Assembly (NCBI RefSeq): GCF_007570835.1
Contig: NZ_SUNC01000005.1
Span: 154,695 to 218,694 of the forward strand
Direction: 5' to 3'
DNA: 64,000 nucleotides
Source of the DNA: Croceicoccus sediminis
Lineage (GTDB): Bacteria > Pseudomonadota > Alphaproteobacteria > Sphingomonadales > Sphingomonadaceae
The notes beneath the pieces were generated by a model, which saw only the letters and a list, made by a program, of their open reading frames with translations, did no database searches and was not told where the DNA came from. The translations under genes were made by a program, and so were the position numbers. The number at the start of each line of letters is the position of its first letter. Within the stretch, counting starts at the first letter, position 1. This document shows positions 45,868 to 54,814 of the stretch, in pieces.

Positions 45868-48108
45868 TCAGAACTCGAACCCGACCGACGCGATAAAGCG
45901 CCGCGTCTGGCCCAGCGTGCCGATGATGATCTGCCCCGGTTCGCCGGGATTGAGGCCGCCTGCAAAGTTAGGGAATTCCTGCAAGTCGTTGAAGTAACGC
46001 TTGTCGAACAGGTTCTCGACCCGCGCGCCGACGTTCAACCCGCCGAAATCGATACCCGTGGCGAGATCGACCACGAAGTAGGACGGGTTTTCGAAGACCG
46101 GATAATCATCGCCCGGCACGTCGAAAAACTGCGCATTGGTCGAACTCTTGCCCTTGTAACGCGCCTGTCCGCGCACGAAGAACTCGTTCGATCCCAGGTC
46201 GCCTTCATACTCTAGCGCGGCACTGCCGCTCCACTTCGCGACGTTGGGCGGCTGCACGCCGGACAAGTCGCGCCCCGATGTCGGCGAAATCGTCCCGTCG
46301 TCCCATTCGGCATCGATGTAACCGGCCCCGCCCGACAGGGTCAGGTTGTCGGTCAATTGCCAGGTCAGGTCGAATTCGATGCCCATCTGGGTCGAATCCC
46401 CGACGTTGACCACGCCTTCGACAAAGCCGCCCGTTTCCGGGTCTGCCGCCTGCAATTCGAACTGGCGATCCTTGTAATCGATGTAGAACGCGGCAATGGT
46501 CAGGAACAGCGAGTTGTCGAGCAGGCGTCCTTTATATCCGATCTCGATCTGGTCCGCCGTTTCCTTGCCGTAGCCCAGCAGCGCGTTCGCGCCCGTAAGG
46601 TTCGAAAGCGAGAAATCGGCCGGTTCGAACCCTTGCGAGAATGTCGCGTAAAGCAGCGTCGTTTCGGCCGGGTCCTGCCATGCGATCGACGCCCGGCCCA
46701 GCACGACCGTTTCCTCGTTCTTGCCCGAAAAACCGGTGTCGAGATTGTCGCGGCCGGTCTTCGTATTGTCGACGCGCAGCCCGCCGCTCAATTCGAACTG
46801 GCCGAAGGAATATGACGCGTTGACGAAGGCGGCCATCTGCTCGCGGTCGCGGCGGCTGATTTCGAAGGGAACTTCGGCCAGAAGAACGTCATCGTCCTGG
46901 CTGAGCGGATCGCAAGTGCCCGGATCGAGATAGCAGAAGGCCTCCCGGATCAGCAGCGTGGAATCGAGATCGCGCTTCAGGTCCAGGTAGTATGCGCCCA
47001 ACTGCCAGACGAACGGACCGGCATCGTCGGACGACAGGCGCAGTTCTTGCGTGAAAGCCTGGAATTCTTCGGGCCGGACGAGGTCGAGCACGAATTCGTT
47101 CTGGATATCGAGATCGGTTTCGCGGCGCGACGACGTGTCGGTGTAGGACGTGATCGATTGCAGGCTCAAGTTGCCCAGCGGGACATCCAGATGCCCGGTC
47201 AGCCCGAACGTCTCACGCTCGTTGCGCGGGTTGTAGCTGAGATCGATCAGCCGCGAATATCCGAAGTCGGTATCCGTCTCGCGGACCCAGGCGTTGTTGG
47301 GGCCATCATAATCGTTGTAGCGCGCCGTCAGGTAAATCTCGGTCCCGCCCGCCAGCTCACCGTAAAGCGCGCCGCGCACGCCATATTGTTCGCGGTGGCC
47401 GATATCCTTGCCGGCATCGGCACGCTGGCCATTTTCGCGCGGCGTGCGAGGATTGATGAGATAGCCGTCGTCCGTTTCCGCAAAGCCGAAGATCTTGAAA
47501 GCCCAGTTGTCGCCAAGCGGCAGGTTAAGCTCCAGCTCACCGTCGAAATAGTTGTCGGTCCCGGCCTTGGCCGCCACCCGCCCTTCGAACAGGCCGGGTT
47601 CGGGCCTTGCACTCACGAACTTCACGGCACCGCCGATGTTCGATCCGCCGTAAAGGATACCCTGCGGACCTTTCAGCACCTCGATCCGCTCAAGATCGCC
47701 GAAGCGGGAGGACGCATCGCCGAACAATTGCACGTCGTCGAGATAGAAGCCTACGCCCTGCGTGTTGCCGAACCCGCCAAGGCCGCGCACGGTCACGTTG
47801 GGAAAACCGTCGGCGCGCGTGCTCAACTGCAGGTTGGGAACGGCCAGACCGACGTCGTCGATATCCTCGATGTTGGCACGTTCCAGCGTTTCTGCGCCAA
47901 AGGCGGCGACGCTTTCCGGCACTTCCAGCGTGGTTTCAGCCCGCTTGCGCGCCGTCACGACGATCATGCCCGGCGCAAAGTCCTGAAGCTCTTCTTCCTC
48001 GCGGTCCTGCGCCAGACCGACCTCGGGCAGGGCAACTACGGCCAGCAGCCCCGCAAGCGCGGTCCCGGCATGAAGCGGTCTTCGCCTGTTCGTGCATACC
48101 TTCGACAT
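45868..48108 (-). CDS. TonB-dependent receptor of the beta-diketone locus (first copy)
   Basis: 746 residues. Signal peptide ending VGLAQ, TonB-box-like MIVVTARKRAETTLEVPES, plug domain with RIEVLKGPQGILYGGSNIGGAVKFV, and a barrel ending TRRFIASVGFEF. The plug is strikingly similar to the receptor at 52261-54663 (shared STRADG-PNVT-RG, GSNIGGA-KFV). It lies downstream of araC on the same strand and is probably part of the gloA-cupin-dld-araC transcript or controlled by AraC from its own promoter. Confidence 0.92.
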   Translation of the reverse strand: MSKVCTNRRRPLHAGTALAGLLAVVALPEVGLAQDREEEELQDFAPGMIVVTARKRAETTLEVPESVAAFGAETLERANIEDIDDVGLAVPNLQLSTRADGFPNVTVRGLGGFGNTQGVGFYLDDVQLFGDASSRFGDLERIEVLKGPQGILYGGSNIGGAVKFVSARPEPGLFEGRVAAKAGTDNYFDGELELNLPLGDNWAFKIFGFAETDDGYLINPRTPRENGQRADAGKDIGHREQYGVRGALYGELAGGTEIYLTARYNDYDGPNNAWVRETDTDFGYSRLIDLSYNPRNERETFGLTGHLDVPLGNLSLQSITSYTDTSSRRETDLDIQNEFVLDLVRPEEFQAFTQELRLSSDDAGPFVWQLGAYYLDLKRDLDSTLLIREAFCYLDPGTCDPLSQDDDVLLAEVPFEISRRDREQMAAFVNASYSFGQFELSGGLRVDNTKTGRDNLDTGFSGKNEETVVLGRASIAWQDPAETTLLYATFSQGFEPADFSLSNLTGANALLGYGKETADQIEIGYKGRLLDNSLFLTIAAFYIDYKDRQFELQAADPETGGFVEGVVNVGDSTQMGIEFDLTWQLTDNLTLSGGAGYIDAEWDDGTISPTSGRDLSGVQPPNVAKWSGSAALEYEGDLGSNEFFVRGQARYKGKSSTNAQFFDVPGDDYPVFENPSYFVVDLATGIDFGGLNVGARVENLFDKRYFNDLQEFPNFAGGLNPGEPGQIIIGTLGQTRRFIASVGFEF

Positions 48109-48142
48109 CGACTTCTCCCCTCGAAACTATGTTTTTCGGGGT

Positions 48143-48181
48143 TCACCGTCGCAGATTGGGCCGCGTTCCACGCGACGGTGA
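48143..48181. promoter_or_regulatory. Long inverted repeat between araC and the TonB receptor
   Basis: TCACCGTCGC (48143-48152) and GCGACGGTGA (48172-48181) are perfect 10-base arms separated by 19 bases, 35 bases upstream of the receptor start. There is no clean T tract, so a leader hairpin or an operator (direct contact by the AraC regulator, for instance) are both possible. Confidence 0.45.
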
Positions 48182-48232
48182 GTGCAAGCGAGTTGGTCGA
48201 TTAATGTAACGCCTGCGATTGCCGCCGCGCGC

Positions 48233-49192
48233 TCAGTTCACGCTGTAAGCGGCGCGGCGCAGTTCGGTGGGCGAAAGGCCGTAGGCGGCCTTCAGCTTGC
48301 GGCCGAAATGCGCGGAATTCGAAAAGCCCCACGAAAACGCGATGTCGGTCACGCTGCGGTGCCGTTGTTCAGGGTTCTGCAGGTCGCGCATGCACCCTTC
48401 GAGCCGTTTCTGGACGACATAGCGCCACGGGGTGGTGTCGCCGCCTTCGAACAGCCAGTGGAGATACCGCAGCGAAATGCAGTTGCGAGCGGCGATCATC
48501 TCGAGGTCGAGGTCGGGATCGCGCAGCATCGGCTCTATCTTGGCCTTGACGGTTTCCAGCTGCGCCAGCCGGTGGCTCTGATCGCTCTCGCGCTGGGCGA
48601 TGGGTGCGACCAGAATGGCGATCGCCGCCTCGATCAGGGCATTGTATCGCATGGGGTTCTTGCTGAAGTCGATTTCGGTCAGCGAGCGCACGTAATTGCC
48701 CAGAAGCGCGGCATTGGGTTCGCCGCTTTTCAGGTGACGAGGCAGATCGCGCCAGCCGCTCGGCACCCAGTTCTTGAGCCGATCGAGCGGTACGACGAGC
48801 GACATCTTGTGCAGCGGCTCGATCACGGAAAACTGCATGGGCTGCGTGTTGTCCCAGACGAACACGTCACCGCGCGACAGCATCGCTTCCTGGTTGCCCA
48901 GCTTCATGTACTCCTTGCCCGACAGCACGAGCTGGATCGTCAGCTGCTCACTCTCGATCGCGGAGATATCGGCGCGGCTGCGGGTCGCGCCGCAAGGATC
49001 GCACTGGCATTCGACCAGCGACAGTCCGGGCAGCCTGCTGCCCCGGACACGGGCACCGAAATCGGTAACGTTCGGAAAATCGGCGGTCCAGCTTCCATAA
49101 GTCTGGTTCAGTGCGTCGACCCAGGCATCGTAACGTTCCCGCGAAGGGAAATCGCATGTGGACCAACTTACCTGGTCGATCGAGCCTTTCAT
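48233..49192 (-). CDS. AraC-family transcriptional regulator
   Basis: 319 residues from MKGSIDQVSWSTCDFP, chosen because GGGAGAGA precedes it; an earlier start adds six residues. The N-terminal sensor domain resembles the AraC_binding_2 group (SGKEYMKLGNQEAMLSRGDVFVWDNTQPMQF). The C-terminal double helix-turn-helix is present (LDLEMIAARNCISLRYLHWLFE and SVTDIAFSWGFSNSAHFGRKLKAAYGLSPTEL). It lies 101 bases after dld on the same strand and is the likely activator of this locus. Confidence 0.9.
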   Translation of the reverse strand: MKGSIDQVSWSTCDFPSRERYDAWVDALNQTYGSWTADFPNVTDFGARVRGSRLPGLSLVECQCDPCGATRSRADISAIESEQLTIQLVLSGKEYMKLGNQEAMLSRGDVFVWDNTQPMQFSVIEPLHKMSLVVPLDRLKNWVPSGWRDLPRHLKSGEPNAALLGNYVRSLTEIDFSKNPMRYNALIEAAIAILVAPIAQRESDQSHRLAQLETVKAKIEPMLRDPDLDLEMIAARNCISLRYLHWLFEGGDTTPWRYVVQKRLEGCMRDLQNPEQRHRSVTDIAFSWGFSNSAHFGRKLKAAYGLSPTELRRAAYSVN

Positions 49193-49293
49193 CGTGTCTC
49201 TCCCTATCAATGCCGTTCTTTGCGGCTCTTTGATGAATGTAACTTATGTCAAATTGCTACGGTATCCAACTCCGATCGTCGGTGCTGACGAAA

Positions 49294-50997
49294 TCACTGG
49301 GCCCACGCCTTTTTCCGGGATGTGCGGCCGATGCCGGGGTTGAGCGAATTTGTGGGGTCGAGCTTCCGGTAGAACTGCGCGACGTGGTCGGGTGCCTTGT
49401 AGAGATGGCCGAAGTTATGCTCCGCCGGCATGCGCCCGCCCCTCTCTTCGACCAGTTCCTTCATGCCGCGTTCGAAATCCTCGCGCGCGAAGCCCGGCTT
49501 CAAGACGTAGTCGAGATGGAAAACGTAGCACAGGAAGTGGCCGTAAATGGCCCGGTCCAGCACTTGCCGTTCCAGTTCGGGCGGAAGATCGAGGAACCAG
49601 TCGAGCGCGTTGCGCGGCAAGGCGATGTCGAGCGCTGCCAGCTCCGAGTTGCCCGCCATGTCGCGTAGCCGCACGGTCGCCCCGGCACTGGCGAACCGCA
49701 GCCGGAAAGCCGCGCCGGCTTCGTCTTCCGTCATCGCCAGGAATTCCATGCCGGGGTTGCGGCATGCCGTTTCCAGAAGATCGCGCAACCTCTCGATCCC
49801 GTCGTCGTCGGCCGTCACCAGCAGGACGTGTTCGAACGCATCGACGAAGCGCCTGATCGGTCTGGGCAGCAGGTGACCACCCGCCTGCGAAATCTTTTGC
49901 GATACGCGACCTGCAAGATGCTCTCCCAACCCGATCCGGCGGCCTGCGGTATCGACCCGCTTTTGCACTTCCAGCAACCGCGGCATGGCCGACGGCCCGA
50001 ACAGCGACAGTGTCATGCAGATGTCCCGCCCGTGGCTTGCGGCCAGGTCGCTCGCGCTGCGATGCATGTATTCGCAAACCGACGGCAGCGGATGCAGGCC
50101 GTCCAGCATGGCCCGGCGCAGCACGGCCAGGTGGTCCCGCGAATTGGACCCGACTATAAAGCTTCTTTCCTGCTTCGGTGCCGGGAACGTCGGAACCCTT
50201 ACGGCAAAGACGATTAGCTTGCCCGCACAGCCCGATGCCTCTTGCAACCTTTGCGCATCGGCATTGTAGCGTGCGGGCGTGGCGGCCGGTTCGCGTAGGT
50301 GTTCGGCATAATCGGGGGGCGGATCGCCAAATTCGGCGCGCGAGGTGTCTTGCCCCGTATCTCCGGAATCGAGCGCGGACAGGATTTCTTCCGGCGAATT
50401 GCCAAGGTCGCGTCCAAGACGGTTGACCAGTTCCAGCTCGCCCTGCGCATCGATGCGCGCATAAAGGCTTTGCGCGGTATAGGCCGGGCCGCGTCGCACC
50501 AACGCACCACCCGAATTGTTGCAGATGCCGCCCACGACCGACGCGCCGATGCACGACGATCCGATGACCGAATGCGGCATGCGGCCCAGCGGGCGGATCG
50601 CCTTTTCAAGCTGCGTCAGCGTGCTGCCCGCAAGGCAGATCGCCTCATGCCCTCCGGAAATCGGAATGACGCCCTCGATCCGGGTCGTGGAAATCAGCAC
50701 GACCGGCCGGTCATACTCCCCAAATGGGGTCGATCCGCCCGTCAGCGACGTGTTCGCGGCCTGCACGATCAGGATCGTGCCGCGCGCGGTACAGGCTTTT
50801 GCCGCCCGCCACAGTTCGACCAGCGTGCCGGGCCGGACGACGGCGGCAAGATCGCCGCCGCCGACCCGGTAACCCGTGTTGAACCGACTGCTGCGGGCCC
50901 GATGGCCCAGCACGTAACGCCGCCCGACAATGGTCTTCAGTTCGGCCAGCAACCCATCTGGCAATTCGTCAGGCAGCTTGCGCTCCATCCCAGGCAT
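49294..50997 (-). CDS. dld: Quinone-dependent D-lactate dehydrogenase
   Basis: Peripheral membrane FAD enzyme oxidising D-lactate to pyruvate. 567 residues, close to E. coli Dld (571). An FAD-binding PCMH domain (AVVRPGTLVELWRAAKAC, QAANTSLTGGSTP, IGSSCIGASVVGGICNNSGG) is followed by the Dld-type membrane-binding domain (FERGMKELVEERGGRMPAEHNFGHLYKAPDHVAQFYRKLDPTNSLNPG). The 5' end overlaps the cupin gene by up to 29 bases; Met4 (50988) is an alternative start. It supplies the last step from methylglyoxal to pyruvate. Confidence 0.92.
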   Translation of the reverse strand: MPGMERKLPDELPDGLLAELKTIVGRRYVLGHRARSSRFNTGYRVGGGDLAAVVRPGTLVELWRAAKACTARGTILIVQAANTSLTGGSTPFGEYDRPVVLISTTRIEGVIPISGGHEAICLAGSTLTQLEKAIRPLGRMPHSVIGSSCIGASVVGGICNNSGGALVRRGPAYTAQSLYARIDAQGELELVNRLGRDLGNSPEEILSALDSGDTGQDTSRAEFGDPPPDYAEHLREPAATPARYNADAQRLQEASGCAGKLIVFAVRVPTFPAPKQERSFIVGSNSRDHLAVLRRAMLDGLHPLPSVCEYMHRSASDLAASHGRDICMTLSLFGPSAMPRLLEVQKRVDTAGRRIGLGEHLAGRVSQKISQAGGHLLPRPIRRFVDAFEHVLLVTADDDGIERLRDLLETACRNPGMEFLAMTEDEAGAAFRLRFASAGATVRLRDMAGNSELAALDIALPRNALDWFLDLPPELERQVLDRAIYGHFLCYVFHLDYVLKPGFAREDFERGMKELVEERGGRMPAEHNFGHLYKAPDHVAQFYRKLDPTNSLNPGIGRTSRKKAWAQ

Positions 50998-51424
50998 GCT
51001 GCACCACGTCCCAGGTCACCAGGGCATGCGTCTTGCCGCCGGATTCGTCCACGAACTGCAGCGGACCTAGGAAGGTCATGTAGAATTCGCTGTCGACCGG
51101 AAAATAGGTCTTGCCGTGGAACGCGCTCGTCGCTTCGTACCCATAGGCAGGCGCGTTGACGGTTTCGCCGCCGTCGTCCTTGCCGCCGCGCACTTCCATG
51201 CGACCCTTGGTCAGCAGGTATTCGCCCGGGCCGATATGGTGATGGCTATTGAACGAAGAGCCTGCCGGGCAATCGAAGATCGCCGCCCACGACCCCAGTT
51301 CGGGCGCGACGTTCAACAGTTTCCAGCGGATTCCCCCCGCGCTCAGCGCGTCGGGAAAGGGAACCCAGTCAACGTCGTCCAGCTCTACGGCGCGACCTTC
51401 GATCGGTGAATATCTATTCTTCAT
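50969..51424 (-). CDS. Dke1-like cupin dioxygenase (acetylacetone-cleaving type)
   Basis: 151 residues from MKNRYSPIEGRAVELDDVD. It closely matches my memory of Acinetobacter johnsonii Dke1 (153 residues), which uses Fe(II) and O2 to cleave acetylacetone to acetate and methylglyoxal. Shared segments: CPAGSSF-SH-H-GPGEY-LTKGRMEVRGG, HGKT-FPV-S-FYMTFLGPL. The iron ligands His61, His63 and His103 sit one position below Dke1 His62, His64 and His104, and Tyr69, Arg79 and Glu97 match Dke1 Tyr70, Arg80 and Glu98. Set between gloA and dld, it fits a beta-diketone pathway. A related beta-dicarbonyl or aryl-diketone substrate is possible. Confidence 0.82.
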   Translation of the reverse strand: MKNRYSPIEGRAVELDDVDWVPFPDALSAGGIRWKLLNVAPELGSWAAIFDCPAGSSFNSHHHIGPGEYLLTKGRMEVRGGKDDGGETVNAPAYGYEATSAFHGKTYFPVDSEFYMTFLGPLQFVDESGGKTHALVTWDVVQHAWDGAQAA

Positions 51425-51459
51425 TTTTCTATCCCATCCCTTCAAATTATTTGGTAAAT

Positions 51460-51999
51460 CTACGACCCGCAGATCAGCGCGCTGTTTGCGGGATTGAGGA
51501 TTTCGATCCAGTACCCGTCCGGATCCTTGATGAACGCCAAACCCTTCATCTTCCCGTCATTCGGGCGCTTGACGAACTCCACGCCCAGCTTTTCAAACCG
51601 CGCGCAGGCGGCCTCGACGTCGGGCACGGCAAGGCCGATGTGGCCGAAGCCGCGCGGGTCCGAATTGCCATCGTGATAAGGCTCTCCTTCCTCGTCCTCG
51701 GTGCCGTGGTTGTGCGTCAACTCCAGCATCGCGGGCTTGCCAAAGGCATATTTCAGGCGGCCGTCGGCATCACTGGGAAGATCGTCGCCGTCCCGCACAT
51801 AGCCTAGAAAATAAAGGGTAAAACCCATGTCCGGAAAAGGGATTTCCTTGATCAGCGTCATACCCAGGACGTGTTGATAGAACCGTAGCGACCGGCCCGG
51901 ATCCTTCACGCGGATCATGGTCTGGTTGAAAACGAAATCGCGCGTCTCTTCAGGCGCGTCGGGATCGCCTTCGGGGCGCTGGTCCGGCAATTGCGTCAT
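51460..51999 (-). CDS. gloA: Glyoxalase I (lactoylglutathione lyase), long type
   Basis: Isomerises the methylglyoxal-glutathione hemithioacetal to S-D-lactoylglutathione. 179 residues, the long class resembling human GLO1 rather than the ~135-residue E. coli enzyme: [63 protein letters not shown]. Metal ligands by motif are Gln26, Glu93, His120 and Glu166. It is first in the operon; the cupin start is 35 bases on. It would take methylglyoxal from the cupin reaction. Confidence 0.94.
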   Translation of the reverse strand: MTQLPDQRPEGDPDAPEETRDFVFNQTMIRVKDPGRSLRFYQHVLGMTLIKEIPFPDMGFTLYFLGYVRDGDDLPSDADGRLKYAFGKPAMLELTHNHGTEDEEGEPYHDGNSDPRGFGHIGLAVPDVEAACARFEKLGVEFVKRPNDGKMKGLAFIKDPDGYWIEILNPANSALICGS

Positions 52000-52260
52000 G
52001 AGTGTATTCGTCTCCCCGCAGCAGCGTCGGGCTGGCTGCTGATGGCTTCGACATTAGCGGGATCGGCGGACGCGGGCACGCCAATTCCTGCACAGACCTG
52101 CGTTCACTTGCGCAAATGGGCAAGTCACGCGCCACGCCGGCGCGGCGCCAGATGTGCCTGTTGCAGATTCCGGCGCGTCCGATTGCACTGATAAAGTCGC
52201 CACCACAACTTGACCTATATAAATAAGCATCCGGACAAATCGGTATCTTGGGAGGATGCG
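52000..52260. other. Divergent promoter region of the beta-diketone locus
   Basis: 261 bases between gloA and the second TonB receptor. I see no gene. The right end has TTGACC followed by an AT-rich TATATAAATAA stretch that could serve as receptor promoter, and GGGAGG as its ribosome site. It should hold the AraC binding sites, but I cannot mark them confidently. Confidence 0.45.
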
Positions 52261-54663
52261 ATGAAAATAACGGGATCACCAAAGAATCTTGGCAATAAAA
52301 AATTCTGCAAATGGCAAGGCGCTATCTTGGCGGGGGTTTCCGCCTTTGCCCTGCTGGTTCCGGCCCAGGCACAGGCCCAGGAAACCGAGAGCGAGGTGCA
52401 GAACGACAACGACGCCAAGGCAAAGAAGGATCGTTCGGAAAACACCATCGTGGTGACGGCGCGCAAGCGTGCGGAATCGACGCAGGAAATCCCCGAATCC
52501 ATCGCGGTCATCACGGCTGCAACGCTTGAGCAGAACGAAATCAACAACATCGACGACGTCGGCCTGCGCGTCACCAACCTCAACATGAGCACCCGCGCCG
52601 ACGGCAACCCCAACGTCACGATCCGCGGCGTCGGCTCGTTCGGCAACACGCTGGGTGTCGGCTTCTTCATCGACGGCGTGCAGATCTTCACCGACGCCTC
52701 GGCCGAATTTGGCGAGATCGAGCGGCTCGAAGTGCTGAAAGGACCGCAGGGCACGCTTTACGGCGGCTCCAATATCGGCGGTGCCATCAAGTTCGTGACC
52801 AAGCGGCCCGAACTCGACACGTTCGAAGGGTACGGCAAGATCCGTGCGGGCGAGCAGAACCTCATCAACGTGTCCGGTTCGGTGAACGTGCCGATCGGCG
52901 GCATCGGCGCATTGCGTCTGTTCGGGTATCGCAACGAAGACGACGGTTTCGTTTTCGACCGCGATCCCACCCGCCTCAACGGTCGTTCCAACCTTGCGGA
53001 CGGACCGCTCTGGCCGCTGCCCCTCGTCGGGCCGGGCACCGAATATGTACCCGATTCCGGGAACTCGGCCGAAATCTGGCGCAAGCATCCCAACGAGCGC
53101 GAGGAATGGGGCGTGCGCGGTTCGGCCCTGTTCGAACTGTCGCCCGATGCCGAAATCTACCTGACCGCGCGCTACAACAAGCTGGACGGCGGCAACAACA
53201 ACTGGCGTGCCGACGATCCGGGCAACCTGACCTATTCGCCCGAACGCGACCTGACTTTCGCCGGGCGGCTGGTGCGCAAGACCTTCGGTGTCAGCGGCGA
53301 AGTCAACTGGGACCTGGGCGGCGTGGAAGCGACCTACCTGACATCGTACACCGATGCCAAGCGCAAGGACACGACCGACCTCGACGTATCGGGCGAAGTC
53401 GGGTTCGACCTGGTGCGACCGGAATGGACCAAGGTCTACACCCATGAAGTGCGCCTGACGTCGGACAACGACAGCAACTTCGAATGGATCATCGGCGGCT
53501 ATCGCAGCGTCTGGCAGAACGACTGGTCGAGCTACGCCAACTTCTACGGCACGACCGACGTCCTGTCCGCGGTGATCCCGCCGTCCAATACGCTCAACAT
53601 CCTCGACGGCGTCGTCGGCGACCCGGTCTTCGCCCCGACGTTCGAAGAAGAGACCACGGTGCGCGTGCCCTTCCCCTTCGAAAACCGCTACCGCGAAAAG
53701 AAGCACTGGGCCGCATTCGGCACCACGACGCTCAAGCTCGGGGCGATCGAACTGGGGCTGGGCCTGCGCATCGACGACTGGAGCTCGGACACGCTTGACC
53801 GCAATGCCGAGCTTTATGCGACCGGAGTACCCTACCTGAAGCAAGGCGGGACCGAAGTGCTGCCCAAGGCCTCTGTCTCGTACTTCATGCCGAGCGGCAC
53901 GCATCTCTATGCCAACTACGCCAAGGGTTTCGAACCGGGCGGCTTCAACCTCTACGATTCGGCCGGCACCCCGCTTCTGAACCCCTATTTCAAGGAAACG
54001 GTCGACAACTACGAACTGGGCTTCAAGACGATGGCGTTCGACCGCCGGCTCAGCCTCAACGCGGCGGTCTACTACATCGATTACAGCGACCGGCAATTCG
54101 AACTGCAACAACAGATCGCCATTGGCGGCGTTGTCGAAAACATCCTGAATGCGGGCAGTTCGACGCAGTATGGCGTAGAGGCGGATGCGAACTTCCGCGC
54201 CAACGACTGGCTGACGCTGAACGCCGGGTTCGGCCGCGTCTGGGCGGAATTCGGCGACGGCAGCCTGGTCAACGACGTCAACAGCCAGCCCAGCGACGTC
54301 AGCGGAAAGACCCCGCCGTGGATTTCGGATTACAGCTTCAGCGTTTCGGCCAATGTCGACGCGCCGATCAGCAACACTTGGGATCTGGTCGGCTCGGCAG
54401 AACTGCTCGGCAAGGGGCCGTACTGGTTCAACCAGGAAAACACCGCCAAGCATCCGGGCTATGAACTGGTGAACTTCTCGATCGGTGTGGAGAGCGAGCG
54501 TTACACACTGCGCCTCAACGTCGAAAACATCTTCGACAAGGGCTACTACTCCGATGGGTCGATCTGGCCCGGCGATGCCGTTCCCGGCGCGCCGCGCGAC
54601 GTCGTGATCGGCACACTGGGTCAGCCCCGGCTGATCACCGTATCCGCGATCGCGCGGTTCTAA
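52261..54663 (+). CDS. TonB-dependent receptor of the beta-diketone locus (second copy)
   Basis: 800 residues from MKITGSPKNLGNKKFCKWQG, preceded by GGGAGG; an open frame extends 17 codons upstream without ribosome site. Signal peptide ending AQAQAQ, TonB-box-like TIVVTARKRAESTQEIPES, plug with RLEVLKGPQGTLYGGSNIGGAIKFV, and a barrel ending PRLITVSAIARF. It is divergent from gloA and closely similar in the plug to the receptor at 45868-48108. Confidence 0.93.
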   Translation: MKITGSPKNLGNKKFCKWQGAILAGVSAFALLVPAQAQAQETESEVQNDNDAKAKKDRSENTIVVTARKRAESTQEIPESIAVITAATLEQNEINNIDDVGLRVTNLNMSTRADGNPNVTIRGVGSFGNTLGVGFFIDGVQIFTDASAEFGEIERLEVLKGPQGTLYGGSNIGGAIKFVTKRPELDTFEGYGKIRAGEQNLINVSGSVNVPIGGIGALRLFGYRNEDDGFVFDRDPTRLNGRSNLADGPLWPLPLVGPGTEYVPDSGNSAEIWRKHPNEREEWGVRGSALFELSPDAEIYLTARYNKLDGGNNNWRADDPGNLTYSPERDLTFAGRLVRKTFGVSGEVNWDLGGVEATYLTSYTDAKRKDTTDLDVSGEVGFDLVRPEWTKVYTHEVRLTSDNDSNFEWIIGGYRSVWQNDWSSYANFYGTTDVLSAVIPPSNTLNILDGVVGDPVFAPTFEEETTVRVPFPFENRYREKKHWAAFGTTTLKLGAIELGLGLRIDDWSSDTLDRNAELYATGVPYLKQGGTEVLPKASVSYFMPSGTHLYANYAKGFEPGGFNLYDSAGTPLLNPYFKETVDNYELGFKTMAFDRRLSLNAAVYYIDYSDRQFELQQQIAIGGVVENILNAGSSTQYGVEADANFRANDWLTLNAGFGRVWAEFGDGSLVNDVNSQPSDVSGKTPPWISDYSFSVSANVDAPISNTWDLVGSAELLGKGPYWFNQENTAKHPGYELVNFSIGVESERYTLRLNVENIFDKGYYSDGSIWPGDAVPGAPRDVVIGTLGQPRLITVSAIARF

Positions 54664-54755
54664 GGGCTCTCCCCGTGCCAGGCACCCTCAACCTGGCATC
54701 GGAATGGAGGCCGTCATCGGCGGCGTCACAGGTTTGAGCGGAAGTGATGCGCCGG

Positions 54756-54798
54756 AATGGCATGAGCCGAAGTGGACATCGGCTCATGCCATTTTTTT
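54756..54798 (+). terminator. Rho-independent terminator after the second TonB receptor
   Basis: AATGGCATGAGCCGA pairs perfectly with TCGGCTCATGCCATT (15 bp, 8-base loop) and is followed by a run of T. It separates this receptor from the convergent one at 54815. Confidence 0.92.
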
Positions 54799-54814
54799 CA
54801 CGACTCCCGGACGA

